Assembly (NCBI RefSeq): GCF_000146675.1
Contig: NZ_GL397214.1
Span: 1,199,887-1,263,886 of the forward strand
Direction: 5' to 3'
Length of the DNA: 64,000 nt
Source: Hoylesella marshii DSM 16973 = JCM 13450
GTDB lineage: Bacteria; Bacteroidota; Bacteroidia; Bacteroidales; Bacteroidaceae
Made by a program: the position numbers and the translations under genes
Shown here: in pieces, positions 18,408-29,711 of the stretch
How the letters are laid out: each line of letters starts with the position of its first letter
Position numbering within the stretch: position 1 is the first letter of the stretch
The notes under the pieces: model-generated
The model's database searches: none
Told to the model about the DNA's origin: nothing
The model's input: only the letters and a program-made list of their open reading frames with translations

Positions 18408-18948
18408 CTATCTCTTTAGATAGTTGTCAATATCAAAATCTTGCCAAGGTAGATGTGATGCGTGTAATGGATGCCGTGGATTTCCTTTTTTTCGTTAAGC
18501 TCCCAAGTTGTTTCCATTCTTTGCAATATGGCAAGCAAACCGATGCAATGTCACGAAAACATCTTTTCAAATAGTTGCGCTTCCCGATAAGATTACCAAA
18601 GGCAACGAGTATAACAGGTTTGTTTTCCATTCCCTTAGAAAGGAGATGCCGAATCTCTTCTATATTTTTCTGGTGATAGCTTTCATTGAATTCTTTATCA
18701 GAATGTAACTCGTTCGGATTCGTACTAGGTTGCGGATAAAGGTTCAACATCACAAAACTATCGAAACCATTATGCTCAGCAATCTTCATTACTCTTGTTA
18801 CTGTTTGATCCGACTTATCTATTCTTGCCTTGCTTGGATTTACCCCAATGGCTATTAATGGATACCGACCAGCCTTCTTCAACGAATAACGGACATGTTC
18901 GTCGTCACCACACATCTCTATTTCTTTATATTCCATAACATTTGACAT
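18408..18948 (-). pseudogene. DUF1643 protein, frameshifted at a poly-A tract
   Basis: DUF1643 family: short cytoplasmic proteins of unknown function common on mobile elements, with IAIGVNPSKARIDKSDQTV, LNLYPQPSTNP and VAFGNLIGKRNYL. Without correction the frame ends at 18433 after TKKRKSTAS. Removing one base from the seven-A run (18486-18492, T on the plus strand) restores the family ending TKKGNPRHPLHASHLPWQDF and a stop at 18408. Either it is a recent pseudogene, or the homopolymer switches expression. Confidence 0.75.
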
Positions 18949-18975
18949 TTAGGCTAAAAGATATTCTAATAAAAA

Positions 18976-19026
18976 ATCCTTTGCAATTCAATCAATTTAC
19001 AAGGGATTTATAGTACCCAGACCCGG
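18976..19026. other. Attachment-site copy 1 (tRNA-Leu 3' end remnant plus terminator dyad)
   Basis: GTACCCAGACCCGG (19013-19026) equals the 3' end of tRNA-Leu at 43345-43358. It is preceded by a decayed dyad (AAATCCTTTG ... TTTACAAGGGATTT) equivalent to the tRNA terminator. It marks the left end of the 20-kb element and the right end of the decayed left remnant. Confidence 0.8.
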
Positions 19027-19158
19027 TACAAGGTAGTGAAAACAAGAGAAGCAAAAAGAATATATAATGCTGATAATCAGTAATTTGCATTTTTCTTATT
19101 TTTGCTAAATTAGCCCATTTTTGCCTGTTTTTGGTTGGATAGTACACTTTTAGTACAC

Positions 19159-19188
19159 TTTGATATTTGAAACTTTTTAGTATCTTTG
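19159..19188 (+). promoter_or_regulatory. Promoter of the integrase
   Basis: TTTG at 19159-19162, an 18-base spacer and TATCTTTG at 19181-19188. The same -7 block occurs in the right copy, before the broken integrase. Confidence 0.55.
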
Positions 19189-19269
19189 CAAAATAAGAAA
19201 ACATCTGAAAATAAACGAGTTAATGATTTTACTCGGTTTGATACACATTTAGGTACATAACTATCAATT

Positions 19270-20493
19270 ATGGCAAAATTAGAAAATAAAGCAAAGGAAA
19301 ACCCGAAATTGGAGCAAAATATGCTTGCTGATGGTCGGATTAGTCTCTATTTAGAGTATTATCTCGGTAGAGAAGAAACGCCTATTTTGGACGATAATGG
19401 CAATCCTGTTTTGTATGAAACAGGTAAGATGATAGGCAAACCCAAAGTTCACATCAAACACAACAGACGAAAAGAAAACTTGCAGTTGTATTTAATAGCC
19501 AAGCCACGCACTCCTGCTGAGCGACAGCAAAACAAAGAAACGCTTGAATTGGCTGCCAAGATTCGTGCGGAGCGTGAACAACAGTTTAAGGAAAGTATGC
19601 TCGGCTATCGTTTGAAGAAAGATAGAAATATCAACTTCTTAGACTATTATCAGGCTTACATTGATAGCTATACCAAGAAAGACCTGCGAATGATTAAGAT
19701 AGCCTTGAACCGTTTTAAGGACTTTTTGAAAGAGTACTACCCTCTCTATGAGTTTAGCATCAAGCCCGATTTGATAACCAAAGAAATGATGGAACGGTTT
19801 GTGGAGTATCTGCAATCACGAAGTGTTGGCGAAGGTGCAAAGAGCATCTACCAGCGTTTCAAGAAAGTGGTGCGCTACGCTATCGACCATGAAGTGATGC
19901 TGAAAGACCCATGTAAGGGAGTTGTGTGCAAGGTTGGCGAGCAGATCTTGCGTAAGGATGTATTGTCTATGGACGAAATCCAATCTTTAATTCAATGCCA
20001 TTACGACAACGAAAACCCAAATGTTAGACGAGCATTTATTCTCTGCCTGTATTGCGGTCTGCGTTTCTGCGATGTGAAAGACCTGACTTATAAGAACATC
20101 GACTATACCAACCATCTGTTGAAGTTTGAGCAGAATAAGACCAAAGGACATTCTGCTAATAGCGGTGTGGTTATCCCTTTGAACGATGGTTTGCTTTCAT
20201 TGATAGGAGAAGCCCCCGAAGACTTAGATACCTCCATTTTTAATTTGCCCACATACGAGAGTTGTTGCAAGTCGGTAAAACGGTGGGTAAAGCGTGCAGG
20301 TATCAATAAGCATATCAGCTGGCATTGCGCCCGCCACAGCTTTGCCGTGAACATCCTGAATAATGGTGCCAATATCAAGACCGTCGCAAGCCTATTAGGG
20401 CATAGCGGATTGAAGCACACCGAAAAATACACTCGCGCGGTGGATAAGTTGAAGTCGGAGGCGATCAATAGTTTACCAGAATTGAAGTTGTAA
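19270..20493 (+). CDS. int: Site-specific tyrosine integrase of the mobilizable element
   Basis: Integrates and excises the element at tRNA-Leu. It has the N-terminal arm-binding and SAM-like core-binding regions typical of Bacteroides element integrases, then a catalytic domain with Arg265 (LYCGLRFCDVK), His352 and Arg355 (WHCARHSF), His378 (LGHSGLKHTEKY) and Tyr387. All five residues are present, so it should be active. It lies 240 bases from attachment copy 1 and reads inward, the usual layout. Confidence 0.94.
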   Translation: MAKLENKAKENPKLEQNMLADGRISLYLEYYLGREETPILDDNGNPVLYETGKMIGKPKVHIKHNRRKENLQLYLIAKPRTPAERQQNKETLELAAKIRAEREQQFKESMLGYRLKKDRNINFLDYYQAYIDSYTKKDLRMIKIALNRFKDFLKEYYPLYEFSIKPDLITKEMMERFVEYLQSRSVGEGAKSIYQRFKKVVRYAIDHEVMLKDPCKGVVCKVGEQILRKDVLSMDEIQSLIQCHYDNENPNVRRAFILCLYCGLRFCDVKDLTYKNIDYTNHLLKFEQNKTKGHSANSGVVIPLNDGLLSLIGEAPEDLDTSIFNLPTYESCCKSVKRWVKRAGINKHISWHCARHSFAVNILNNGANIKTVASLLGHSGLKHTEKYTRAVDKLKSEAINSLPELKL

Positions 20494-20609
20494 TAAGAAA
20501 AATGAATTGAAAAACATTTTTTTGATTAGATGCGACCATCTTTTTGCTCAAAATACATACATTCTAAGAAATAATGAGTAATTTTATGGCGTAATCAAGT
20601 TGCATAAGT

Positions 20610-20813
20610 ATGGAACGCAAGAAAATAAACCGTCTAAAGGTGGTTCTCGCCGAAAAAGGAATGACCAATAAACAACTGGCAGAAATCTTGGATAAAGATC
20701 CTACAGTTATATCAAAATGGGTAACGAATGTTGCCCAACCCAATGTAGAAATGTTCATTCAGTTGGCAAAGATATTGGGAGTGAGAGTTGATGATTTGTT
20801 GTGGACAGAATAA
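20610..20813 (+). CDS. XRE-family helix-turn-helix regulator
   Basis: A 67-residue single-domain Cro/C1-type protein: NRLKVVLAEKGMTNKQLAEILDKDPTVISKWV followed by PNVEMFIQLAKILGVRVDDLL. Fourteen bases separate it from the DUF262 gene, so it may control the restriction cluster, delaying nuclease expression after transfer as controller proteins do. That role is inferred from position. Confidence 0.88.
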   Translation: MERKKINRLKVVLAEKGMTNKQLAEILDKDPTVISKWVTNVAQPNVEMFIQLAKILGVRVDDLLWTE

Positions 20814-20827
20814 AAATGTAATGCAAT

Positions 20828-22957
20828 ATGAGATACGCTACAAAGCTCAATGAATATTTCAGTGGAGATAAAACCTTATTTTTGATACCACTCTACCAAC
20901 GTAATTACGCATGGCAACGCAAACATTGTGAACGTTTGTTCTCGGATTTGGAGAAAGTGCATAACAATCATGTTTATAGTCATTTTTTTGGTAGTATTGT
21001 AACAGTAAAGGCAAGTGAATTGGAGGATGACTTGTTGATTATTGATGGACAGCAACGTATTACGACTATATCCTTGTTGATTTTGGCAGCAATTCATAGT
21101 GTGAAAAACGGTCAAATGAAATGTGAATTGGGCGATGAATATATTAGCGATCAGCGTAATAAATATTTAGTGGCTAAGTATCGTAAAGGAGAGCGCAAGA
21201 TAAAGCTTCGCCCCATAGATAATGATATTAAGGCGTATGATGCATTAATGGCAGATGATGTTGACCAGATAGTCCCTGCTGACAAATCTGGTATAACGAG
21301 TAATTTCCAACTATTTTGCACTTTGATAAAAGCCAGCAATATGACGTTTGAGAACTTGATTGAGGCTGTTGAGCGACTGATAGTCATTGATATCAGATTG
21401 GATTCCAATGACAATCCACAATTAATTTTCGAAAGCCTGAACTCCTGTGGAAAGGACTTGGAAGAAGCCGATAAGGTGAGAAATTATCTGTTGATGTCCC
21501 TTACTTCGGAAGAACAAGAGGAATATTATCGTAAATACTGGAGAAAAATAGAAGAAAATACAGATAATGAGCCTACGATGTTTATTCGTGATTATCTAAC
21601 CGTAAGGTGTAAGACTATCAGCAGTATTACAGAGCTCTATTTCGATTTCAAGCATTTCGATGAGGAAAACGGAATGTCAAGAAAGGAATTATTAGAGGAA
21701 ATGCTGAAGTATTCGGTATATTATAAGAATGCCTCAAAAGGTATCGGCTATACAGAGGCAATCAACCGTAAACTAAAGCAACTAAGTTATATAGGCTCGA
21801 TGGTGTGCATGCCCTTCTATCTGTCATTCTTTGATTATGCAAAAGAGCAAGATATTTCTAACGAAGTCATTTATGAAGTGCTTGATACCATAGAGAACTA
21901 TTGGGCACGTCGTATTATGTGCGGCTATCCTGCAAATGTTATGGCTAAAACCTTTGCACTCTTGCATAGTGATGTATTGAGAATCATCCACCAGCACGAG
22001 AAAAGAGAGGTAGAACTAAATGTGACTTATGCCGAGCTGATGAAGTATATTTTTCTCCGTAAACAGGGAAATGCGAAATTACCAAGTGATGCCATACTTG
22101 AAGAGGAATTCCCCAAACGGCAAGTATATCGTATTCCTTTGGATTATCGTTGTTTTTTGTTTGAAAGAATGGAGAATCTGGACAATCTTGAAACAGATGA
22201 TACAGTTGTTGATAAGATTAGAGAAGGAAAGTATTCTTTTGAACATATAATGCCACAAACATTGAATGCAAGCTGGAAGACAGCATTGGGTTCTAACTGT
22301 GAAAGAATCCATGAAGAATATTTGCACACATTTGCAAATCTTACATTGACAGCTTATAATTCTAATTACGGCAACCATTCTTTCCATGAGAAGAAAGAAG
22401 GATATACAGATAGAAAGGGTAATAAGATATATGGCTTTAAGGACTCCACTTTCAAACTAAGTAATTATCTAAAAACCATTGATCAGTGGACAGAAGAGGA
22501 AATAAGGGAGCGAGGTAGGCTGCTAAAAACTAATTTTCTTTACCTTTGGCCTATGATATCTACTTCATATACTCCACTTGAGCGAGAATCAGATGTTGTA
22601 TCATTTGATGATGACGATGTAGAAGTTACTAATCGTCAGATACAAGCGTTCATATACAAAGGGCAAAAGCATATAATAAGTTCTTGGAAAGGAATGCTTG
22701 TTGAGGTATGCAAGTTGGTATATGCAGAGAAACCAACATCGTTGACATATCTTAGTGCAAAGGACGTTTGGTTTCACACATATGAAAACCTCAAACATTC
22801 AAAAATTGCCGACAATTGCTATGTTTGGTCATCAGCAAGTGCCCGAACAATATGTAATATCTTAAGTTTCCTCTTCACTGAGCTTGGTATCTCCAAATCT
22901 CAATTAGAATTCGATCTCATTCCTCAAAAAGAAAATGCGATAGAGGAAGAAGAATGA
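20828..22957 (+). CDS. DUF262/DUF1524 (GmrSD-type) nuclease with C-terminal extra domain
   Basis: Single-chain homolog of the GmrSD modification-dependent restriction family. The N-terminal DUF262 part has FLIPLYQRNYAWQ and the nucleotide-binding DGQQR motif (residues 73-77). The DUF1524 part has an HNH-like EHIMPQ (about residue 471) followed by ANLTLTAYNSNYGNHSFHEKK. The last 110 residues, from about 600, form a further domain resembling those attached to other DUF262 proteins. GmrSD cuts DNA carrying modified bases; here it sits just before a type I system. The target is unknown. Confidence 0.87.
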   Translation: MRYATKLNEYFSGDKTLFLIPLYQRNYAWQRKHCERLFSDLEKVHNNHVYSHFFGSIVTVKASELEDDLLIIDGQQRITTISLLILAAIHSVKNGQMKCELGDEYISDQRNKYLVAKYRKGERKIKLRPIDNDIKAYDALMADDVDQIVPADKSGITSNFQLFCTLIKASNMTFENLIEAVERLIVIDIRLDSNDNPQLIFESLNSCGKDLEEADKVRNYLLMSLTSEEQEEYYRKYWRKIEENTDNEPTMFIRDYLTVRCKTISSITELYFDFKHFDEENGMSRKELLEEMLKYSVYYKNASKGIGYTEAINRKLKQLSYIGSMVCMPFYLSFFDYAKEQDISNEVIYEVLDTIENYWARRIMCGYPANVMAKTFALLHSDVLRIIHQHEKREVELNVTYAELMKYIFLRKQGNAKLPSDAILEEEFPKRQVYRIPLDYRCFLFERMENLDNLETDDTVVDKIREGKYSFEHIMPQTLNASWKTALGSNCERIHEEYLHTFANLTLTAYNSNYGNHSFHEKKEGYTDRKGNKIYGFKDSTFKLSNYLKTIDQWTEEEIRERGRLLKTNFLYLWPMISTSYTPLERESDVVSFDDDDVEVTNRQIQAFIYKGQKHIISSWKGMLVEVCKLVYAEKPTSLTYLSAKDVWFHTYENLKHSKIADNCYVWSSASARTICNILSFLFTELGISKSQLEFDLIPQKENAIEEEE

Positions 22958-23052
22958 TGGAACAGATACCTAAATAGCATATCGTTTGTTTTATATGAAA
23001 GAATCATATTTTTAACTTCCGATAATATAGACTTATAAGAACCATAGAAAAT

Positions 23053-25764
23053 ATGAACCCAGAAGAAAAGGCACGAGTTATCATTGACAGAATGTTTGAA
23101 GAAGCAGGCTGGAAAGTCGTTGATAGAGATAAGTATGCCCCAAATATGACGGCTGTGGCTATCAGGGAAGGATTGATGGTTGGCAATAGGGAAGCTGATT
23201 ATTTATTATTTCTCAATGGAAAAGCAGTAGGGGTATTGGAAGCTAAGCGCATTGAAACAGATATAAATTCTGATATTGTGCAAGAACAAGCTCGCTTATA
23301 TACACGTAGTTGTCCTAAGTGGTGTCAAGCATGGTTTCCTAATATACCTTTACCCCTTGCCTATGTTGCTAATAGTAGAGACCTGATGTTTTATGATACT
23401 CGAAAGAGTAATTCTGAATTTGAGTATTGTAAGAAAATTCATACTCCCAAAGAAGTTAAAAAGTTATTAGGCTTAGAAGATGATTATGTTGGCTTGCCCA
23501 CATTGCCCCCCAAAGGATTGCGTGCGTGCCAATATGAGGCAATCACTCAATTAGAGCAATCGTTTCGTAATGGTGAAAATCGTGCTTTGATGGTTTTAGC
23601 AACGGGCGCTGGGAAGACTTATACTGCTTGTTTGGCAGCCTATCGCATGTTAGCTTTCACGCCAATGAAACGCATCTTGTTTTTGGTGGATAGGAATAAT
23701 TTGGGTAAGCAGGCTGAAACCGAATTTGGTACATTCCGTTTGACAGAGAATGGCGATCCATTCAATACTATTTTTACGGTTAATCGCTTGAAGTCTTCAA
23801 GTGTACCAACGGATAGCAATGTGGTAATATCCACTATACAACGACTTTTCTCATTGTTAAAGGGTGACGAAATTACCGATAATGATGAGGACGATGAAGA
23901 AATAGAAGATAAGGAAATAATACTCCCAGAGAATCCTAATCTTCCTTCAGATTTTTTTGATATGATAATTATTGATGAGTGCCACCGTTCTATTTATGGT
24001 AATTGGCAGAAAGTCCTCAATTATTTCTCAAAAGCAAAGTTGATAGGATTAACAGCAACACCTGTTCCTGAGACGAAGGCTTTCTTCAATGGCAATATCA
24101 TCGTAAACTATACTCTGGAGAATTCTATTATTGATGGCGTAAATGTTGATTGTCGTGTTTATCGTATCAAAACACAAGCAACAGAGAATGGCGGCGCTAT
24201 TCTCGAAGGTGATAAAGTAAAAAGAGAAACATGCTATACGGGGCAAGTTCAGACTATTAGCAACCAAGAAACAAAAAATTATACTCGTGAGGAACTTAAT
24301 CGTAGCATTATCAACCCTGCACAGATTAAGCTGATATTGGAAACCTATCGTGATGCGGTATATACTGAAATGTTTACTGAACCGCAGCGAGAACCCAATA
24401 TGGATTATCTGCCCAAGACACTTATATTTGCACTCAATGAAAATCATGCAACTAATATCGTGCAAATAGCAAAAGAAGTGTTTGGACACAATGATAATCG
24501 TTTCGTACAAAAAATCACCTATTCGGCAGGTGATAGCAATGAGCTGATACGACAGTTCCGTAATGATAAAGATTTTCGTATCGCCGTAACTTGCACATTG
24601 GTGGCAACAGGTACTGACATTAAACCCCTTGAAGTGGTAATGTTTATGCGTGATGTGGCATCAGAACCGTTATATATTCAGATGAAAGGACGAGGCGTGC
24701 GTACCATAGGCGATGAGCAACTACGAAATGTAACGCCCAACGCTTACAGTAAGGATTGCTTCTTCTTGGTGGATGCTGTTGGAGTTACCGAACACGAGAA
24801 AGTTATAACTTCACCATCTGAGGGAGCAACCTCCAAACTAATGTCCCTAAAGGAACTCTTAGAGAAAATAACGCACGGTAACGTAAGTGATGATTATCTG
24901 CGTTTATTAGCAAGTCGCTTATCTCGTATCAGTCATAAATGTGAAGAAAAAGACCGTGAGAAGTTTATCAGTCTTGCACATATAAGTATGATGGATATTG
25001 CATCCAATATCTTTGATGCGCTCGAGCAAGGATCCTTACCGGAATATGTCAATGTGAATAAGCCAAATACGACTCGCAAGGCTTTGGTGCACAACATTGC
25101 GAATGAGCCAGATGCACGTGAGTTTTTATTGATACTCAATGCAGGATTTATTGAAACATTGATGCCCGGAGAAGATATGCTTATTTCAAAAGGCTTTTCA
25201 CAGGAAGAAGCGCAGGCGACCACTTCGGCTTTTGAAGCCTATTGTGAGGAGCATAAGGATGAAATAGAAGCTTTGCGCATCATCTACAATAATCAAGGCG
25301 AGCCCCTTACTTATGCGATACTAAAAGATTTGGAGAATAAATTGAAATTTGCAAGTAGTAAGTTTAATACTTCATTACTTTGGAACTCTTATGCCATCAT
25401 CAATCCCCAAATGGTAAAACATAGTTCAACAAAAGAGGAAAAAGAAGCTCTTACAAATATTATCCAATTAGTGCGTTATGCTTTTCACCAGATAGAAAGG
25501 CTCGAAAGCTTGTATCCATCTGCCAACCAACGTTTTAATCTGTGGTGTGGACAAAATCAACGACCTCTTACAGAAGAGCAGATTGGAGTGATGCAACAAG
25601 TATTTAGCTACATTGCATCGAATGGTTATTGTACAATTACAGAGATTAAAGACAATGATAAGACACAAGCGGCGCAACTTATCCGTGCCTTTGGTGGAAA
25701 AAATATAGCAAACGAAGCTTTGGCTTCATTATCACAATTTATCATTTACAGAAAAATAGCTTAA
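23053..25764 (+). CDS. hsdR: Type I restriction enzyme, R (endonuclease/translocase) subunit
   Basis: Motor and nuclease subunit that cuts unmethylated DNA with HsdM and HsdS. The N-terminal PD-(D/E)xK nuclease has Asp49 and Glu63-x-Lys65 (READYLLF, VLEAKR). The SF2 helicase has Walker A ATGAGKT (about 183-189), motif II DECH (about 308-311), motif III GLTATP, and motif VI GRGVRTIG. A C-terminal domain for complex assembly follows. The EcoEI-like short form of 903 residues is intact. hsdM begins four bases after the stop, so the genes form an operon. Confidence 0.95.
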   Translation: MNPEEKARVIIDRMFEEAGWKVVDRDKYAPNMTAVAIREGLMVGNREADYLLFLNGKAVGVLEAKRIETDINSDIVQEQARLYTRSCPKWCQAWFPNIPLPLAYVANSRDLMFYDTRKSNSEFEYCKKIHTPKEVKKLLGLEDDYVGLPTLPPKGLRACQYEAITQLEQSFRNGENRALMVLATGAGKTYTACLAAYRMLAFTPMKRILFLVDRNNLGKQAETEFGTFRLTENGDPFNTIFTVNRLKSSSVPTDSNVVISTIQRLFSLLKGDEITDNDEDDEEIEDKEIILPENPNLPSDFFDMIIIDECHRSIYGNWQKVLNYFSKAKLIGLTATPVPETKAFFNGNIIVNYTLENSIIDGVNVDCRVYRIKTQATENGGAILEGDKVKRETCYTGQVQTISNQETKNYTREELNRSIINPAQIKLILETYRDAVYTEMFTEPQREPNMDYLPKTLIFALNENHATNIVQIAKEVFGHNDNRFVQKITYSAGDSNELIRQFRNDKDFRIAVTCTLVATGTDIKPLEVVMFMRDVASEPLYIQMKGRGVRTIGDEQLRNVTPNAYSKDCFFLVDAVGVTEHEKVITSPSEGATSKLMSLKELLEKITHGNVSDDYLRLLASRLSRISHKCEEKDREKFISLAHISMMDIASNIFDALEQGSLPEYVNVNKPNTTRKALVHNIANEPDAREFLLILNAGFIETLMPGEDMLISKGFSQEEAQATTSAFEAYCEEHKDEIEALRIIYNNQGEPLTYAILKDLENKLKFASSKFNTSLLWNSYAIINPQMVKHSSTKEEKEALTNIIQLVRYAFHQIERLESLYPSANQRFNLWCGQNQRPLTEEQIGVMQQVFSYIASNGYCTITEIKDNDKTQAAQLIRAFGGKNIANEALASLSQFIIYRKIA

Positions 25765-27189
<1,425 letters not shown>

Positions 27190-27194
27190 ACGCA

Positions 27195-28355
27195 ATGGAT
27201 AGCAACATTATATTAAGTCAAGAGCAGCAATTTGATGAGGTAATCAACATCATTTTGCAGCATCAGAGCCGTGCTTCAAGAGCGGTGAACGAAGAAACGC
27301 TGCTTATGGCTTGGAATGTGGGGGGGTATGTTTCCCATAAATTAAAATCGGAAGAATGGGGTAGCAAAGTTGTTATTCAACTTTCTGAATATATCCGTAC
27401 CAAACAACCAAAGCTGAAAGGGTATAGCAGAAGTAGCATATACAATATGGTACTATTCTACGAGGAATACTCCTCTGAAAGATTTTTATCCACGGCATCA
27501 CAATACTTATCTAAAGAATTTGTCCAGCCAAAAACTGCACAAATTAATAATCCCTCCCTAGCACAGACAAACCAAGGTACAACTGTTTTTCCTATGCAAA
27601 TTGTCCAGCCAAAAATTGGACAATTTCCCAAACTACTCACACTAACCACTTTAACGAATCATATAGAGATATTGTGTCGTTGTAAAAGCAGTGAAGAACG
27701 GTTGTTCTATATTCTGTATGCTCACAAAGAACATTTAGTAAAAAGAGAACTTCAGCGTAGCATTACCAACCAGACCTACACAACATTGTTAGGCGATAAA
27801 AAGAATATGTCGAAAGGCTTATTGCAAACTTATCCTAATGCTCCTGTTGTATTTAAGGACACTTTGTTTGTTGATTTCCTCGGATTACCTCAAAAACATA
27901 GTGAAACAAAGCTCAAGAAAGGGCTGATAGAACACATGAAGCAATTTATTCTTGAGTTGGGTAAAGATTTTATCTTTATGGATCAAGAGTATAATCTCAA
28001 TGTGGGTGCATCAACTTTCAAAGCAGACTTATTGTTCTTCCATCGTGGGCTACAAGCACTTGTTGCGGTAGAACTGAAAAAGATAAAGTTTCACCCTCGT
28101 GATCTCGGACAGTTGGAATTTTATCTCGAAGCCCTTGATCGTGATGTAAAGCGAAGCAACGAAAACCCTTCTATTGGTATTCTGTTATGTCCTGATGCAG
28201 ATAAAATGGTGGTAGAATACGCTATGAGTCGCAGTATGAGCCCAACTTTGATAACAGAATATAAGCGTATTCTTATTCCGCAAGAGCGTATGCAAGAGCA
28301 ACTCAATGAATATTGTAATCTGTTCTTGGAAGAACAAAACGACACAAATGATTAA
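27195..28355 (+). CDS. PD-(D/E)xK nuclease-family protein, DUF1016/YhcG-like
   Basis: The N-terminal DUF1016 helical domain (LMAWNVGGYVSHKLKSEEWG, KGYSRSSIYNMVLFYEEY) joins a C-terminal PD-(D/E)xK nuclease domain with Asp278 in FKADLLFF and Glu293-x-Lys295 in VAVELKKIKF. The family is often found inside type I restriction operons of Bacteroidota; its role there is not settled. It is inserted between hsdM and hsdS with 5- and 10-base gaps, so it is co-expressed with them. The spacer between the two domains carries a repeated FVQPKTAQ/IVQPKIGQF motif. Confidence 0.85.
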   Translation: MDSNIILSQEQQFDEVINIILQHQSRASRAVNEETLLMAWNVGGYVSHKLKSEEWGSKVVIQLSEYIRTKQPKLKGYSRSSIYNMVLFYEEYSSERFLSTASQYLSKEFVQPKTAQINNPSLAQTNQGTTVFPMQIVQPKIGQFPKLLTLTTLTNHIEILCRCKSSEERLFYILYAHKEHLVKRELQRSITNQTYTTLLGDKKNMSKGLLQTYPNAPVVFKDTLFVDFLGLPQKHSETKLKKGLIEHMKQFILELGKDFIFMDQEYNLNVGASTFKADLLFFHRGLQALVAVELKKIKFHPRDLGQLEFYLEALDRDVKRSNENPSIGILLCPDADKMVVEYAMSRSMSPTLITEYKRILIPQERMQEQLNEYCNLFLEEQNDTND

Positions 28356-28365
28356 TTGGTAGATA

Positions 28366-29700
28366 ATGGACACGAAGAAGTTAAGACAAAAGATATTAGA
28401 CCTTGCCATTCACGGTAAGCTTGTACCACAAGACCCTAACGATGAGCCTGCATCAGTTCTTCTTGAGCGCATCCGTGCAGAAAAAGAACGCTTAATCTCA
28501 GAAGGAAAGATAAAGCGCAGTCGAAAGACTCTAAATACTACCGATACGCACCATTATGAGCAGGATGTGCCGAATGGCTGGTGCAAAACCGCCTTATCAG
28601 AGATAATAACTTTACTTTCTGGTAGGGATTTACAGCCGACTCAATACAATTCTTTTGAAAAGGGAATACCTTATATTACGGGAGCATCTAACATTGATAA
28701 CAATACCATCATTATTAACAGGTGGACTACAGCTCCTATTACTATTTCACATAAAGGTGATTTATTAATTACATGTAAAGGCACAATAGGGAAATTAGCG
28801 TTCAATTCGGTTGGGGATTTACATATCGCACGTCAATTTATGTCACTTCAATTTATTGAGCCTTTAGTAAGCAAATATCTTTTCTATTGTTTAGAGGAAA
28901 GAATAAGCGCCATAAAACAAATGGATAACGGTTTGATTCCTGGTATTGACCGTTCTATCATTCTAAATCAAATTATTCAACTACCTCCTCTTGCCGAGCA
29001 GTATCGCATTGTAGCAGAGATAGAGCGTTGGTTCGCTTTGATAGATACAATCGAGAAAAGTAAAGAGGGCTTAGAAACTGCTATTAAGCAAACAAAGAGC
29101 AAAATCCTTGATCTTGCCATTCATGGTAAACTCGTACCGCAAGACCCCAAGGATGAGCCAGCATCAGAACAGCTCAGGCGCATCAATCCAAAGGCAAAAA
29201 TCACTTGTGATAACGGGCATTATGCGCAGTTGCCGAGAGAATGGAGTGTAATATCAATGCAAGATGTTTGTAAACTAAAGGATGGAATAAAGCTGGATAG
29301 TACTCCTTTGATAAATTTGGATGTAAAGTATTTAAGAGGGACTTCAGCAGGAAAAGTCATTGATAGTGGTAAGTTTGTAACAGCTAATTCCTATATGATT
29401 TTAGTAGATGGTGAGAACTCTGGCGAAGTATTTAAAACCCCGATAGATGGCTATCAAGGAAGTACATTTAAGCTATTAGATATAGACCAAAATATCGATG
29501 AGAAATATATTCTCAATGTAATAAACCTACATCGAAAGGCATTAAGAGAGAATAAAGTGGGGTCTGCAATACCTCACTTGAATAAAAAGTTATTCAAGGC
29601 TATTTCCGTCCCCTTGCCACCATATAATGAGCAGGTAAGAATAGTAGAAGCGATTAAATCGACATTTAACTTACTTGATGCGCTCAAGGAGAATTTATAA
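28366..29700 (+). CDS. hsdS: Type I specificity subunit, expressed copy
   Basis: Determines the DNA target for HsdR and HsdM. A conserved N-terminal region (MDTKKLRQKILDLAIHGKLV) precedes TRD1 (about 28573-29000). The central conserved repeat (AIKQTKSKILDLAIHGKLV) precedes TRD2 (about 29235-29680). This is the only specificity gene with the upstream conserved region and operon promoter. Recombination repeats lie at both TRD starts: 25 bp at 28548-28572 and 21 bp at 29214-29234. Its 3' end overlaps the inverted silent cassette within a short dyad. Confidence 0.94.
   Translation: MDTKKLRQKILDLAIHGKLVPQDPNDEPASVLLERIRAEKERLISEGKIKRSRKTLNTTDTHHYEQDVPNGWCKTALSEIITLLSGRDLQPTQYNSFEKGIPYITGASNIDNNTIIINRWTTAPITISHKGDLLITCKGTIGKLAFNSVGDLHIARQFMSLQFIEPLVSKYLFYCLEERISAIKQMDNGLIPGIDRSIILNQIIQLPPLAEQYRIVAEIERWFALIDTIEKSKEGLETAIKQTKSKILDLAIHGKLVPQDPKDEPASEQLRRINPKAKITCDNGHYAQLPREWSVISMQDVCKLKDGIKLDSTPLINLDVKYLRGTSAGKVIDSGKFVTANSYMILVDGENSGEVFKTPIDGYQGSTFKLLDIDQNIDEKYILNVINLHRKALRENKVGSAIPHLNKKLFKAISVPLPPYNEQVRIVEAIKSTFNLLDALKENL
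28548..28572 (+). repeat. Inverted repeat IR2, left copy (TRD1 swap site)
   Basis: A 25-bp sequence beginning GCACCATTATGAGC, coding HHYEQDVP just before TRD1, is repeated perfectly in inverse orientation at 32350-32374 at the start of the silent two-TRD gene. Confidence 0.9.
29214..29234 (+). repeat. Inverted repeat IR1, left copy (TRD2 swap site)
   Basis: A 21-bp sequence beginning CGGGCATTATGCGC, coding GHYAQLP just before TRD2, is repeated perfectly in inverse orientation at 30212-30232. Confidence 0.92.
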
Positions 29701-29711
29701 GTTCTCCTTGA
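29684..29711. repeat. Short dyad at the hsdS/silent-cassette junction
   Basis: TCAAGGAGAA and TTCTCCTTGA are perfect 10-bp arms around TTTATAAG. They encode the shared ends KENL of both convergent frames. It may act as a bidirectional terminator and keeps the reading frame ends equivalent on inversion. Confidence 0.75.

Noticed and set aside
19013..19026. Partial tRNA genes at 19.01 and 39.30 kb
   Set aside because: Only the 3' part of tRNA-Leu is present; these are att copies, not tRNA genes.
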